DNA of 64,000 nucleotides, taken from Anticarsia gemmatalis. Lineage: Eukaryota > Arthropoda > Insecta > Lepidoptera > Erebidae. The position numbers and the translations under genes were made by a program. Each line of letters begins with the position of its first letter. Within the stretch, counting starts at the first letter, position 1. Shown piece by piece: positions 34,456 through 47,900 of the stretch. The stretch lies in the NCBI RefSeq assembly GCF_050436995.1, contig NC_134757.1, positions 5,716,501-5,780,500 of the forward strand, read 5' to 3'. A model generated the notes under the pieces. That model ran no database searches and was not told the DNA's origin. It saw only the letters and a program-made list of their open reading frames with translations.

Positions 34456-34661
34456 TGTTTGAACGCGCTAATCTCGGGAACTGCTGGTCCGATTTGAAAA
34501 TTTATTTCAGTGTTAGATAGCCCATATATCGAGGAAGGTTATAGGGTATATATCATCACGCTACAACCAATAGGAGCAGAGTACCAGTGAAAAATGTTAC
34601 AAAAACGGGGAAAATTATGATTCTCTTATGTGACGCAAGCGAAGTTGCGCGGGTCAGCTAG
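34456..34661 (+). mobile_element. Non-autonomous Helitron, copy 5 (5' truncated)
   Basis: Begins inside the element at GTTTGAACGCGCTAATCTC and runs to the hairpin and the end GGGTCAGCTAG at 34661, followed by T. The 5' terminus and most of the (GTTT)n tract are missing. Confidence 0.8.
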
Positions 34662-36784
34662 TGTTACATACTTTCCACGTTTTGTTCGTGATAATGTTTC
34701 TATTTGTGTGAACAAGTTTATGTCTCGAGATTTATTTAAGTGGTTACGTGCTTTTACATCGTGATAGGTCAATCCTCTTCGTTTAATAGAGAAGCTCGCT
34801 ATATACAAATGTTTAAAGTTAGATATATACGTTTTAACAACTGTTTCTTAATACTATAGTGTAACAGTACTTTTATGATAGAAAGAAAAGTAATGTTAAA
34901 ACGGCGAACAAATGTAAAGCTCCTTTTGAGCTGTCTGGAAATAGGTCAATTTTGATTTAGGGATTGAGGTTATCAAGAACCTCTCTTCCCGTATACATAA
35001 CCAAGTTTTATGCGCTAAACTTCGGACCTATCAGAAGGATTAAAAACAAGCATAATATCTGTGTATTAATGAAAGAACACCAACGACAACCAAAGGAAAC
35101 GAGAGTTAAAACATTGGGCACATCTAGTCCATAGTGTCCATTTACGCAATACTCAATGCACCATAGATGTTCTTGCTGAGAATTTCCATAAACGACGCAT
35201 TTAAAAGCGCTACTGTTTCACAAAATGATACGTTCCATTTGGCTCTATATAATAACACAAAATTGGTTATTATGTCAGCAGTTCGTAACTTAAGAATGAT
35301 TACGTTCGGAAGACAGGATGCATTCATTGATGCGTATGTACGGTACGGCGAAGATCATTACGTCAATATAAATAAAATAAAGAATATCATAACAATTAAC
35401 TAAAATTCTATGATAACGTGTCTTAATAATGCAGTGAAATGAAAAGTTGTGATTACTAAAACTCATGATACCGTATTTTGCATTTATTATTTTTTTAATT
35501 TGTAGATAAGACTTATTACAAAAGTTGTCATAAGAGGCGAACGTAAAAACCGACAATTATACCTGTGCAGTAAAATATTCATAGAAAATGCAAACATTGT
35601 GGAATAATCCTTAGTACTTTGTACCTATTTATATAACAAAACAGTTGAGAAAAAGTGAAGCAGTTTTTCTAGTATTGCCTAGGTTATTAAAAATGAAAGT
35701 AAATTCATTTTCCTAGGAAATTTAACTCGCATCACAAAAAACATACAAGAAACGCTTATTTCTTATGCTATATCAAATCATTTAAACTAGAAAAAACAAA
35801 CTATTACAACTTTATCTTGATCATTAAATAGTTACAAAGACATCTCGCTAGCCTAACAATAGTTAAAGTATTATCTGTAAATTAAGGGACTTATAAATGA
35901 GCATATAATGTTTGTAATAACACAACTGGAATGATTTTGACAAGCTCAAAGTTCAATGCGCAGAATATTTCTCTCCGATACTAAACTAAGTGACTTATGG
36001 CCGTGCGTGAACTTTAACCTTCCACTGATTGCGAACCTTCAAGATAATAGCGCTAAATAGATAATTTAGCTTTAGAACCACCCTGTGCTGCAAGTATTTC
36101 TCTACATTTTAAAGCGTCTAGGTATAATACAGATTTTTATTTTATTCAATGTCAGATCTTTTGTAGAATTAAAAAGAATAATAAAAAGGCTGCAGAATAA
36201 AAAAAATAGATTAACTCTTTTATCACTACGACCTGTAAACACACAGTATATGTTCTCAGTATTGTCCAAAACTTAATATTGTAAGGAAATGTTCCCTTAC
36301 TTTTCTAATCTTCTACTGAGCAGTCGTTACCTATACTAATACGGTGGTACGAATCAAAGTAGAGTCAGCATTCCACCAAGCATCTAACATCCAAAGCTCT
36401 AAGTTCATCGTGAAATGTTTATACGTATACCTTCTTTTCAATTTAATCGATAGTAAATCCCACACTCAATTCAATGTTCAATTCTATTCGGACAAATAGT
36501 AAGTGTTCCCAGTATATCGAAGTGGTAGTTATAGGTTTGAGGGCGATACGCTGAACAGTGTGAGTACAATGTACGGCGCGAGTGCCGAGTGGGAGGGCTG
36601 CGGTAAGTGAAATAGGAGTTGACGCCTCCGATGCGAGCCTCCACTATTTTATTACTTTAAGTTCCATGTTTATGCTTGCATACTTTATCTAGGATTTAAC
36701 ACGAACAAAGAATTGTATTGTCTGGTTTTCGGTTGAATACCTAACACGCCGAATAATTAATGAAAAAAAAAATAACCCATTAAT

Positions 36785-36890
36785 GTCCCACTGCTGGGCA
36801 AGGGTCTCCTCCCGTAATGAGGGAGGGGTTAGGCCTTGAGTCCACCACGCTGGCCAAGTGCGGGTTGGGGACTTTGCATGAATAATTATG
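36785..36890 (+). repeat. Lepidopteran repeat fragment (TCCCACTGCTGGGC core)
   Basis: GTCCCACTGCTGGGCAAGGG followed by a GAGGGAGGGGTTAGGCCTTG block and CCACGCTGGCCAAGTGCGGG. It is the longest of three copies of this core in the window. Confidence 0.7.
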
Positions 36891-39058
36891 GAGGCAAATT
36901 AAAAATAAAGAATACAACTCGTTCGTTAAAGGTATCATTCCTATCTAGATAGGGATTTTTGGAAATACGAGAAAAGTGCCTGAAGCCAGCCTAAAAGAAA
37001 GGATGGCTTATTCGCAAAACAACAGGCTCTGCATCTTAGTTCCTCACGCTCCTACGCAATACTAGAATCAAGGCCTTTTTCTAATTCCCAATTTCCAAGT
37101 TGATTCTAAACTATGCTCTTAAAGCAAAAGCTAAGTTCCATACGTCAAAGCTGCGAAATGACAAGTAGATTGGAAACTTTATATGCAAAGCTTCATCTAA
37201 GACAGACCCACCGGGAGTGTGTTTCCGGGAAATATGCACAAAGACCACCAGCATAGATGTAGCATTGTATACATTGTTATTTTAAGAGCATAAACATTAT
37301 ATAAACATATGCACATTTGTATTCTCCTTCAGGAAAATATATTACACAGGCTTGGCCTTTGATCTGTACCCACTAACGTGTAAAAAATACTTAACGGCCA
37401 GTCACATTACACTAATATAAAATTAAAGAAATTGCAGTAAGGAACCTTAGACATGGCCCAACTATGTCCTGAGATTTCATTACTTTTCAGAGATAAACAA
37501 GTAGCTTTATCGCGACTTATTTTTTACAGAATGTTTTCGGTGGGATTTTGATGGTTCTATAGGATTGCACCTTACACCTACTCTAAGCTTATACAAATTG
37601 ACTCTTTATTGAAAGAAACGCATTAGGTGTATATTTTTATATTGCCAGTGTAACATGTTCTATGTCCAGCCAATACAGTTACAAAGATGGTTAATACTAT
37701 CCATGGCTATAAGATATTATGTTGCTGGACACGTCTAACTGTTGATACTAAGGTAAATTACTGTTTCATGGACTACGAGAAGATTATTATATTCATAGGT
37801 CTCGGGATAAACCACAATGCTTACAATAGGCTTACAATGTTGTCATCTCAACGGGACAATTTAATAGAAGGAGGTTCTATTTGGAAAATTGAAGCTATTG
37901 ACAATGATAATATGATCAACTGGGGGTAACCTCGTATCTGTACGTTTACTTCTAATTAATAAGTGTTCGAATTAATCGAAGTAAGAAGAATTTACTAAGC
38001 CATGATTTGCATTCAGTTCTCAGTACAACTAAATACAATTAAAACATGAGTAACAGCGCGCAACGCCAAAAAATTTAAAAATCTGTGCGTGTGTTTGAAG
38101 TTAACAGGTAGTCAGCGACTATAACATTTTTCTTATGTATAAGTGTCTCCCACACTATTTCACAAGTAATACAACTTTGACCCTTTCTCAAAAGGTAAAC
38201 AAAGATAATATCTAAAGTCAAGTTCAAAGCATAAAACTAAACTGCGATCCTTAACCTGACATTTACATAACGATGGACATTCCGCGATAACCCGCGTCAT
38301 TTCTACAGAACTCCGTTACTAATATGTTAGCAAGAAGTTTAAACATAGCGTGCATTATAACGGGTATGTAATGACAGCGCTCTATGCAACAGGATTATGC
38401 AAAGAGGTAAGAGCTTTCACTGAGTGACGGCAGACCGCAAGGTCGGGCTCCGTTACGCAATGAAATGGACCGTTTAGTGCCGTGGATACTTAGGGATAAA
38501 CATCTAAAAGCATCTTTATACCATGCCTTCTTACTAACTAAACTACCCAAGTACATATATTTAGCTAACAATATTCTTACTTAAATATTACAAAATCGCA
38601 TATGGGTACTGATTAGAAATCTAGCTTTATTATTTTAACTTTTCCTAAATAGAGAGACTTCTTCTTGTACTATTTGTCCAATGTATTAATAGTTAAGTGT
38701 ACCTACAATCTATTAAGCAACTTTGTAAACGAATAACCACATTAATAGCGATAAAGTTAGTGTAATTATTTCATAACGATTTTCAGCGCTAATTGGCGCC
38801 TACTGAACAGCTCTGTTACACACTAATAAATCTAATAATAGCCCTCTATACATCTAGGTACAAGTAGCCAGATTGGAAGACCAGCTAATGGCGCCTGCCA
38901 TAAAGTTTATATCGACATACCCGAGTGAAATCACCAATCAACTATTTTATGTAGGTACTTACACTTTGTCTGAAACATTATTTGTTAGTAATTATGCAGG
39001 AAGCTTTTCATTCTAATCACTCGAAAAATTTTTTGCCTTATCCCAGTTCCTCTCATAT

Positions 39059-39678
39059 CAGTGTTGGGTCAATCAACTAATTTTTTCAATCAATTGATTA
39101 TTCATGACTAATTTAGTCATGAATTATTTAGTCATGATTGAATTAATCATGAGTAAAAATAATAATCATAATCATGATTAAATAAATTAGTCATCAATCA
39201 TTTAATGATTAAATGACTGATGACTAATTATTCATTGTATTTTTGTATGAGTATTAAACTAAAAAAAATAATTTAGGTGACTTAATTTTAGTTTAATTGA
39301 ACACATCTATAAAACTATAACTGATCACCACCTTAAGTTGACTGAAAGAAGATAATTCCATTATTCATAAAATTTGATTTTCAAAACGCGTAGTTTTAAA
39401 AAGCAATTTAAATTATTTTAAACTAAATTAGCCCGAACTTATTTTTGCAAATGTGTACCTGTGTAAATTAAAAAAAAAATTAACTGATTCTGAGTTTTAC
39501 TTAACTATTATTTTTAGTCATTAAAATTTTAGTCATGATTGAATAACTAACACTAACACTAATTAATCATCAATCACGACTCATGATTGAATTTTTTTAG
39601 TCATTATTCATTAGTCATGACTAAATAATTTAATCTTAATCATCAATCATCAATCAAACTAAATTTTGCCCAACACTG
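39059..39678. mobile_element. hAT-type MITE with 8-bp target-site duplication
   Basis: Ends are CAGTGTTGGG and CCCAACACTG, a perfect 10-bp terminal inverted repeat, flanked by the 8-bp direct repeat TCTCATAT at 39051-39058 and 39679-39686. TIRs beginning CAGTG with an 8-bp duplication are diagnostic of hAT elements. The element is 620 bp, has no coding region, and its two flanks are packed with TCATGA palindromes and AATCAT/ATGATT units. Confidence 0.9.
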
Positions 39679-41240
39679 TCTCATATCTACCTATATGAAA
39701 ATGAAAATACATTTGTTGACAAGAAGAGGTACGGTTTACCTACTATCAACGAAATTAAATGATAATTATAAATAAGCAATCAAAATTACTACCCGATCGT
39801 ACTTACATTTAATACCAAATAGGTAAGTACTTTTGAATAATCCAAAAGATTCTATTATATTCGTTATTAATTCTTCCATTTAACACGCGTACTTATTCTA
39901 AGGCACCTATATATTATAGACTAACAAGCTAACAAGACGTTTTTATTTCACGTAGCCCGCTATTTCTAAACACGCTAATGTCAACCAATAATTAACAGCG
40001 TAACAAGCGTTACAAAACTAACAACTATTATGAAACATAAATAAAACATAACGAACTAAGAAATAAAATAAAAAGAATTACCCGCAGCTTGTAATTTCAT
40101 TTGTGAGAAAAAGTAAAGGTCAATTAGCACGGGCCCAGCGGTTATGGTGTCGTGAGGAATACTCTTTATAGTCTGTGGTAACGGCTTGTCTAATGAAGGA
40201 ATACCGCGACTAGATTATAGCACTTTTTATCTCATTTCAAGGGACGCAGCGGTTAGAAACAGTTACCAAGCAACACTCAAGAACGTGACTCCCGTTACAA
40301 CCCGTGTGTTTTTGTTGAGCTATCATTCGTCCTTACTAATAGACTGATTTACTGTGAAAGGCGACAAAAAGTAATAAATGCGACTCACGAAGTATAGAGG
40401 TGTTTAGAGATATCTACCAATACACGTAACTCATATGGTTCCGTAAATATTTAACGACAAAAATTGAGTTTTATTTCAAACTACGAGTATCTAATTTATA
40501 GCTAAAAATCTAGGTAGCTACATACTTCAGTCAAACCAATAGCTTTCATGTTCTAAGTGATCTATTTTTATTCAATCTGGCTCAATCCAAATCCAACACA
40601 TCATTCTCAGTTCACGATACGTCGCCTAGCTGTCTCAGTTTTAAATTGCTGCCATTTCGGTCTGTTGAGTTTATCATTAACATACACATTACACACTACG
40701 TTTACCCGAGTGTTTTGTTTTACTTGATGTCTTCATATATTTGCAAACTTGTTTACAATTATAAAGTTATCATAATGAAATACCTAATATCCTGTAGACA
40801 ATAATGAGGTTTCTATTTGAGCACTTAGTAGTCGGTAAAAATATAAAAATCTATATTATTACTTGTCTAAAATAAGTACCAGTCAACAGTAGCCGTTTGT
40901 AGCGTTGAAACGTATGCCGTACTACTCCATCAACGTCGATCAATACACCTGTTACATCTTCTATATATTATAATTATGGATATGTTAGCTTCTAAAAATG
41001 CTATAATTATCTAATACTATCACAGCTGATTAGGTGTCTTTGGCACTCTATCTTGTTGACACTTGTCTTAAACAAAAACACTGGCCAACAGATCAATCGT
41101 AATAATGAACTTGCGAAAAACACAGTTAAAATTACTCAATGCTGATAATTTTAGAAGTTTAGGCCGATTTACCAAGCATTGTTGCTGAATATTACCAGGA
41201 AACAAAACTAGGGTACTGAAATTTCGGCCCGCTATCCAAC

Positions 41241-41312
41241 GGTCCCATGGTGTAATGGTTAGCACTCTGGACTCTGAATCCAGCGATCCGAGTTCAAATC
41301 TCGGTGGGACCT
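41241..41312 (+). tRNA. tRNA-Gln (anticodon CTG)
   Basis: 72 nt, acceptor stem GGTCCCA/TGGGACC. The A box is TGGTGTAATGG and the T arm is GAGTTCAAATCTC. The anticodon stem CTGGA/TCCAG encloses the loop CTCTGAA, which gives anticodon CTG. The discriminator position is T and there is no encoded CCA. A T4 tract follows at 41317. All stems pair well, so it should be functional. Confidence 0.93.
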
Positions 41313-42097
41313 GATATTTTTACCATCGTAGTTTTTTCTAGCAAAACTTTTCTCTGGCAAATACTGTATTAGTATTTATCGATTTTATTAAATTTTCATA
41401 TGAAAAGATTAACTGCTTCAATAAATATTAAGTTTTATCTTCCAGACCGCAAGTGTGCGTGCAGATAGCTTGCATAATTTTAGTTATTTTTATAGAAATG
41501 CGAACAACCACGTAGGTCCTAAGTACGTAATCATCTACATCCCTCTGGTTACGTTACAATGTTGGTAATTATAAGGTACCCACATTTTTTTTATTTTCTT
41601 TTAAAGTAATGAGTAGAATTCATTTAATTTACCCTGCGTTAGTTAGTAGGTATAGAATAACAACTAACATAATTAGGTAACACGGACACTCATCAAAAAC
41701 AATGATGTCTTTTATTTAGTTATTTTTATTGCTATTTAGTTCTTACTAACCACTAAAGTACTTAGGTACTTAGTCATATGCAAGATAACGATAATAAAAC
41801 TATACTCAGTAAATATGTACTTATGTGCATACTTAGTAAATACCTACTTTACAAAAATACGATGTTTAACCCTATATTTCTGCTATGTGCGCTGTGTACA
41901 GCCATAATTTCATCCAAATAATGTGATTGCCGATTGTAACCACGAAGTCAATGGCCGCCTGTTGCCTAGGTAATGAATAAATACAACAATGTCAGTAAGC
42001 GTGGCTCATATCCTCATAGTAAATATACTAGCTATATGTGCGTGCAACTTCGAATTAATAAGTTCGGCAGCTAAATAAAACAAGTGAGTTTAGAACA

Positions 42098-43276
42098 ATG
42101 CAGCCGAACAAGTTAAAGATTTTAATGATCGGTCCATCAGAGGTGCGACCTTAAAATAAGGTATTATTTCTTCAGTATCTAAATCGCAATACTTACCAAA
42201 TTTATTATCATTTCAGAGTGGTAAAACACAAATAGCAAACTTCATATCAGACTCTATAAATATCGAAGAAGCCGAAACTCCACGACCTACACAAGGCGTC
42301 AGAATTGTCGAATTTGAACTTTCTAATTTGAATGTCAATGGAAAGACAACTAACATTGATATTGAACTTTGGGACTGTAGTGGTGACCATAGGTAGGTAT
42401 TAACTTAATTTCGTATGATATTTTTAACTCTTTAACATACAGGTATTTAGCGCCATCCAACGACAAAAGTGCTCATCAGTTGCAAACTTATGATGTTACT
42501 GATTGTACTTGCCTGGCGTTCTGCACAATGACTTTTGTTTTGTTTGTGAACAATAGCAGCTACAAACAAACAAAGCGTATTATTGATTTCCTTTATTGTA
42601 AAACAGATTTAACTATGCCAACACAGGCTCGTTAGAGAAACAGATATTGAGACGGAACATCATTATATAGGTACTTACGCCTATGTTTACCATGGTATTG
42701 ATTATAATACGTTGACAATAATATGAAGTTTAGATCTCAATTATCCAATCAGTCTTATCAGTTCTTAGTGACTCCAATATTTACAGGTTACCTACAAACT
42801 TGTTATAGGCCATGCTAAATATCACAGTTTTTTTATAAGTTTGGTACCAATTTATATCTTTTGTGTGTTTGAGGTTTGAATCGTGTTGGCCTGCTCTTCG
42901 TGTTGGTGTACAGGGAGTGATTCTAGTGTGTTCACCTAACACGGCACAAACGGCGTCAAGAGAGATGGAACTGCTTTACAACTACTTTGTGTCGCAGCCA
43001 AATTTATCCGCAAAACAATGTGTTTTGTTTTACAATTGTACTGATGACCAAGAAGAAATGGACTCCTTAAATCTTTGTAAGGTCATGCTTAAGTATTGAC
43101 ATATTTCTAGCCATTTAATTCATGTTTCAATAATATTTGATTTGCTTTTTTCAGCTCCTACATTCTCAAAGGTGTCTCAAGTGGCCATTAACTTGAAATC
43201 TGGTGGTACTCGTTTAAAAATTGATTTCTCGAACTATATTACTTCAGTTCTGCAATCTATAAATAAAGAAAACTGA
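42098..43276 (+). CDS. IFT22: Intraflagellar transport protein 22 (RABL5), Ras-like atypical small GTPase
   Basis: Exons 42098-42142, 42217-42392, 42874-43076 and 43155-43276 join in phase to 181 residues, close to the 185 of human IFT22. The P-loop GPSESGKT (residues 12-19) is split between exons 1 and 2 by a 74-bp intron. Switch I carries PTQGVRI, and WDCSGDHRFESCWPA matches the family's DxxG region and the FESCWPA signature. The usual NKxD guanine-specificity motif is not visible (VLFYNCTDD stands at that place), as in other IFT22 proteins. IFT22 is a small subunit of IFT-B, the complex that moves cargo to the ciliary tip; in insects its use is limited to sensory cilia and perhaps sperm. 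The next gene downstream converges on it. AATAAA occurs inside the last codons (43263) and again at 43424. Confidence 0.93.
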
Positions 43277-44970
43277 GAAGTTATCTTCACTAAATGTTTT
43301 TGTTTTACCTCATGTATACTTACGTCATTCCATCATACGGTGTTGTAACTAAAATACATCCATTCATTGACTCGTTGAGAGCGCATTTCATAGCTTCTGC
43401 ATAAACATAGCAAATCATGAGATAATAAAATTATGTTATTATCTCGCCAGCATATTTCTGTGATAAGAATCATACACACAGTACACAGATAAATTTGAAT
43501 TACATAAAAATTAAATCATATTTCCATCACATCATGACATTCACTTCTCATTATTGAGTGTAGGCAGCTTTAGGAGAAAAAGGTTTAATAAGCATTGAGC
43601 ATAATGTACAAAATAGTATTATATCTCAATTCTTATAGCACCATTACGGATTAGACAGGATTTTCTTTACACACAACTAAATTTAATTTAAAAAATCTAC
43701 TCTCTTTGATATTTTATCTACTTCTTACCGAATTTCACCGTTTTGTCCATAATCCAGTAAATATGATAAGTAAACTTTAGGTTTTGTTTTATATCGCAAT
43801 AAGGAGTTACTTAGGATATGATAAGATAGTAATTGTAAAACATAGCTTATGTGTGTCGTATTTGGGTTTTTTTGGAATTGATATTAACAAATATAAAAAG
43901 TCTTATTACACGGTCATTATTAAAGCTATATACCTACGTGTTACTATTTACCATTTGTGTCATTGTTATCATTCCTTGACACATCGTGATTATGTATCAA
44001 CTGTAGGATTTCAAACAATAAAATTTTATCGGAATTAGTTTATACTTACACTATACAGGTACTTTGTGGCATTTTACGTTAAAATGGTTAAAAGATTTTC
44101 ATAAATATTCATAAATATGTATGTTTGGACAAATATGTAAAACAATTTAGGTTATTGTTTTCGTTTTAACTAGAATATGTGTCATAAAAGCTGATGACGT
44201 ACGTGTAAATCTCATGATCTGTATAACAATATATTATTATTATGATTTTAGTATATGCAATATGATAAAGTATGAATATAAATAAATAAGATACCACAAA
44301 AAGGCGATAATAATATAAAGGTAGTGAAATCAAGACATGATAAAATATAAACATGAATTTATTTTAAAGTTGAGTAGGCCCGTCTCAATGATCATTTATT
44401 ACAATTTATAAAAATCAATACCTAAAATCACATTCCGAAATCTAGGAGGTAATTTCTTATTGCTTCTGACTATGACTGCGCCGAGCGCATAGTTAATACT
44501 AACATCAAAACTGTGAAATACATAACTGATAATTCTTCTATACCGATTGACTTTGACAAAAATAATTATTATAAAGGATTGAAACAACAGTCCAGAACCG
44601 TTTAAAAAAAACAAAATCCGACGCACGCACTCAGTCTTAAAACATTTGGCTCTTATAATGAGTAATTTTAATAAACTTAATTCAGTATTTCATTTAATTC
44701 ATTTACAAAGACAAAATGATACTGAAATTAATTAATAATCTACTAAATAGAAAAATATTTACAATTACTGGAACCTTGTACATAAAACTGTATACACGTA
44801 ACCTATACTTACATTATTAAAATACAACGTATCTACTGTCTGTCATTAATATAATAATATTATCATCACCTTGATCACATTTTGCTGCATGTGGAAGGAG
44901 TTTCCTACATCATCTAGAATAATTTATTACTCTAACATTATCATATCAGTAAATAAAATATATACAAAAC
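43277..44970. other. Intergenic, convergent gene ends
   Basis: 3' flanks of IFT22 (+) and the zinc-finger gene (-). AT-rich; open frames at 43784-44038 and on the minus strand have no motif. A possible poly(A) signal for IFT22 is at 43424-43429, and one for the minus-strand gene (TTTATT on this strand) is at 44923-44928. Confidence 0.5.
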
Positions 44971-47900
44971 CTAATTTCTATCGTTCTTCCAATTACCTCG
45001 ATCGTTAAAGTTTTTTCGGTCTCTATGACCTCTACCGGAACCTCCGCGATTCCACCGATCGTTGCCGCGACCTCGATGCCCACCCCTGTTTGGAAATCTC
45101 GGATAATTTTGTTCGCCATCCATAAAGTTAAAGTCATTGCCTGGACCTGGGCCGTTAAAGGGCATATTTCCAAAGTTATTAGGTCCCCCAAATTTATTAT
45201 TAAAGTTATGTGGGATATTTGGAGCTATTCCTAATAATCCTGGCGTAGGACCACCACGTGGGTCGGGCATAGATTGATTAAAACCATGCATGTTGCCCAT
45301 ATTCATATTATTCATATTATTCATACCACCCATACCCATAGGCGACATATTCATCATATTCATATTACCACCGTCCATTGAATTAGGTGGACCATTCATA
45401 CCAAATGGAGTTTGATTAAAATTAATTGGAGTTTTAAGTAACGCTTCTTTGGGTTTTGGTAAATAGGAGTACTCGCCATTTTCTCCCAATGAAATACCTA
45501 AGTTTGTTAAAATATTACATAATACACTATTACTTTGAATAGGAGTTAAATCGAATTTCTTGCCAGGCATCTTTTCTTGCTGGTATTGTTTAATCATTTG
45601 AGTCACTGGAGCTAAATTTTGATTAACAAATATTTTTTGGGTCGAACTCAAGTCTTTGTACCAGTTGGAGTTCTGCAAAATAGTTTGTAAATCCAAAGAA
45701 TTCGATTTCTGATCTTGACTAACTGTCTCAATAGTATCTTTGGGCTTTCTACGAGGATCTATTCTAGGGCCTGATGGCGTAGGCGGAGTCTTAGTTGATT
45801 TTTCACTGTCGCTGTTAGAATCGTCAACCGATAATCTAAATACTTTTCGAAGTCTAGGGTCAACCAAAGCCTGTGACTTTGCAGTACTGTTTCTGATATC
45901 AGTATAGTCAGGCCGAGGTATGTCTATCAATACTAATTTATACTGCATAGGGGGATGACTGTTAATAGAACCGTTGATTTCAGAAGCGGGCGTGTAGTTC
46001 GGAAGCGGTTTGAAAGGTAGACCTAAACGAAAGTCAATGTCACCGGTATTAGTTTGACGTAAATCTGTATCGCCAAAAGATGGAAGACTAAATTCTGACT
46101 TCCGTAAATCGACGTCCGTTCTCCGACGACCGTCTGTGGGTTCACCATCTATACACTCATATATTGATACCCTTGACGGCTTTTTATTAGGAGGTTTAAT
46201 GGGATCACTTACTTTTTCTGGCGATCGTCTTGATCTTGGATCTCTAGGCCTTTGCGGTGATGCTGCACCTTCTGCAGGTGCCTCCGATTTATTTTCCTGT
46301 AGGTTATTCTTCATTGTGTTCAATAGTTTAGTGACTTCCTCACTTATATCTATTTTTGACAGATCCCCTAGCCTACTAAGCACAGCAGAGGGTTCTATGA
46401 CATGAGGCGCCGGGGCCTGTGGAGATGGAGGAGTTTGTTTCGGAGAGGATGCTGGGGACTTTCTCCTTGTTCCTTTTTCCTCGTCGCTAGAATACCATTT
46501 CTCGTCAATCAACAAATTGTTGTCCTCGTCGTCAGTAGTGGAACGCCGGTGCCTCTTTTCAGGATTCTTGAAAATTGGTTCTGGCTGAAGAAACCTAATA
46601 TCTGTATCACATTCTTTACTTGAAGTATTATCGTCACCAGTAGAATGTAGAATTCGAGGGCCCTCGTCCGCAAAAGGTAAAACTCTATGGTCTACATCTT
46701 TGGACTCGTTAGAAGCTGCAGGTTTATCACCTTCAAAGGACTCATTCGAAATATCAATGTTTTCTTTATCCTTCGAAACAAATTTCAAAGCGTCTTTTGT
46801 GTATTGATCGATGTCAATCATATTATTATCCTTGCTTCCGTGCGACTCTTTTTGATTCATTTTAACTACGGAAGAATCCTCAGGGGCTGGAAGAACTGCC
46901 GCGGGCTGAAATCGCATATCTACGTCTTTTCCCGGTAAATCAGACGTAACAGCCCCACTGTTGGTTACTGGCACAGGTAAAGGCGGTACTCTTAAATCTA
47001 AATCTTTCGTAGTAGATGGTTGACTCATGAATTGTTGAGGTTCATTATTGGTTATAAGTCCTAACTTCTGTATGTTCATTGTATTAAGCTGTATTTCTGT
47101 TATTTGTTTTAATGTTAGACCAATAGTGTTAAGTTGCATTACAGTTAATTGGCTCAGCTGGTCTAAGTTATCAATTCCCATCTTTTTCAAATCGGAAATC
47201 TGACGAGATGTCAACACTCCGGTTAGATTCTGGATGTTTAATATACTAGGTGACCCTGTGCTATTACTTGGTGAATTATTAACATTATAATTTTGGTTAG
47301 ATAAGTCATTTTGCCACCGAGATTGTCGCACTTTCGGCGATATTTTATTTTGTCTATCATTCATAAATTGGTTATTTTGTAACATATCCGGTGAACTTTG
47401 GGGATTTGGTATATTCAATTCAAATAAAGAGGGGATCGATTTTTCTTGAGGTTCCGACATTTCAGAATACTGTTGCATTAGTTTATTTTGTGTAGTTTGT
47501 ATCATTTTTAACGCCCCGTCACGATTTAGTCTAGGGAAGTCACCTAAAATCTCTTTAGGAGCTGACTCTATATGTTTCAAAAGAATATTTCGTAGATTAT
47601 CAGTTAGCGGTTTACCGTGTGCGAACTTACATTCATCTTTGTATATACATTGAAGCCCTGTATGATAATATTTGCAAGGGAAGTCAGCATGCATATACAG
47701 ACATTTATCTCTCTTAGCACAACAGTCCATCAAATAAAATTTACACAGCTCCATTTTTCGAGGAGGTTGTGCGTTATGTGAATAAATGCAATCATCCCCT
47801 TTATGACATTTACCTTGCATGTAATATAAACAGACACCATCAGGGTCTTGCATAGGATGAGCGCCTCTTCTCCTATCATTTTTGTTATTTTTATTATTAC

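Larger units (their letters stand above)
25106..42097. other. 17-kb gene-poor region
   Basis: No convincing protein gene was found on either strand. AT-rich DNA with dispersed repeats listed separately (26423, 26892, 29345, 29453, 32238, 34456, 36785, 39059) and a tRNA-Gln gene at 41241. Small open frames have no motif or splice support. Confidence 0.5.

Noticed and set aside
43784..44626. Open frames between IFT22 and the zinc-finger gene
   Set aside because: AT-rich, Tyr/Ile/Phe-biased chance translations without motif or splice sites.
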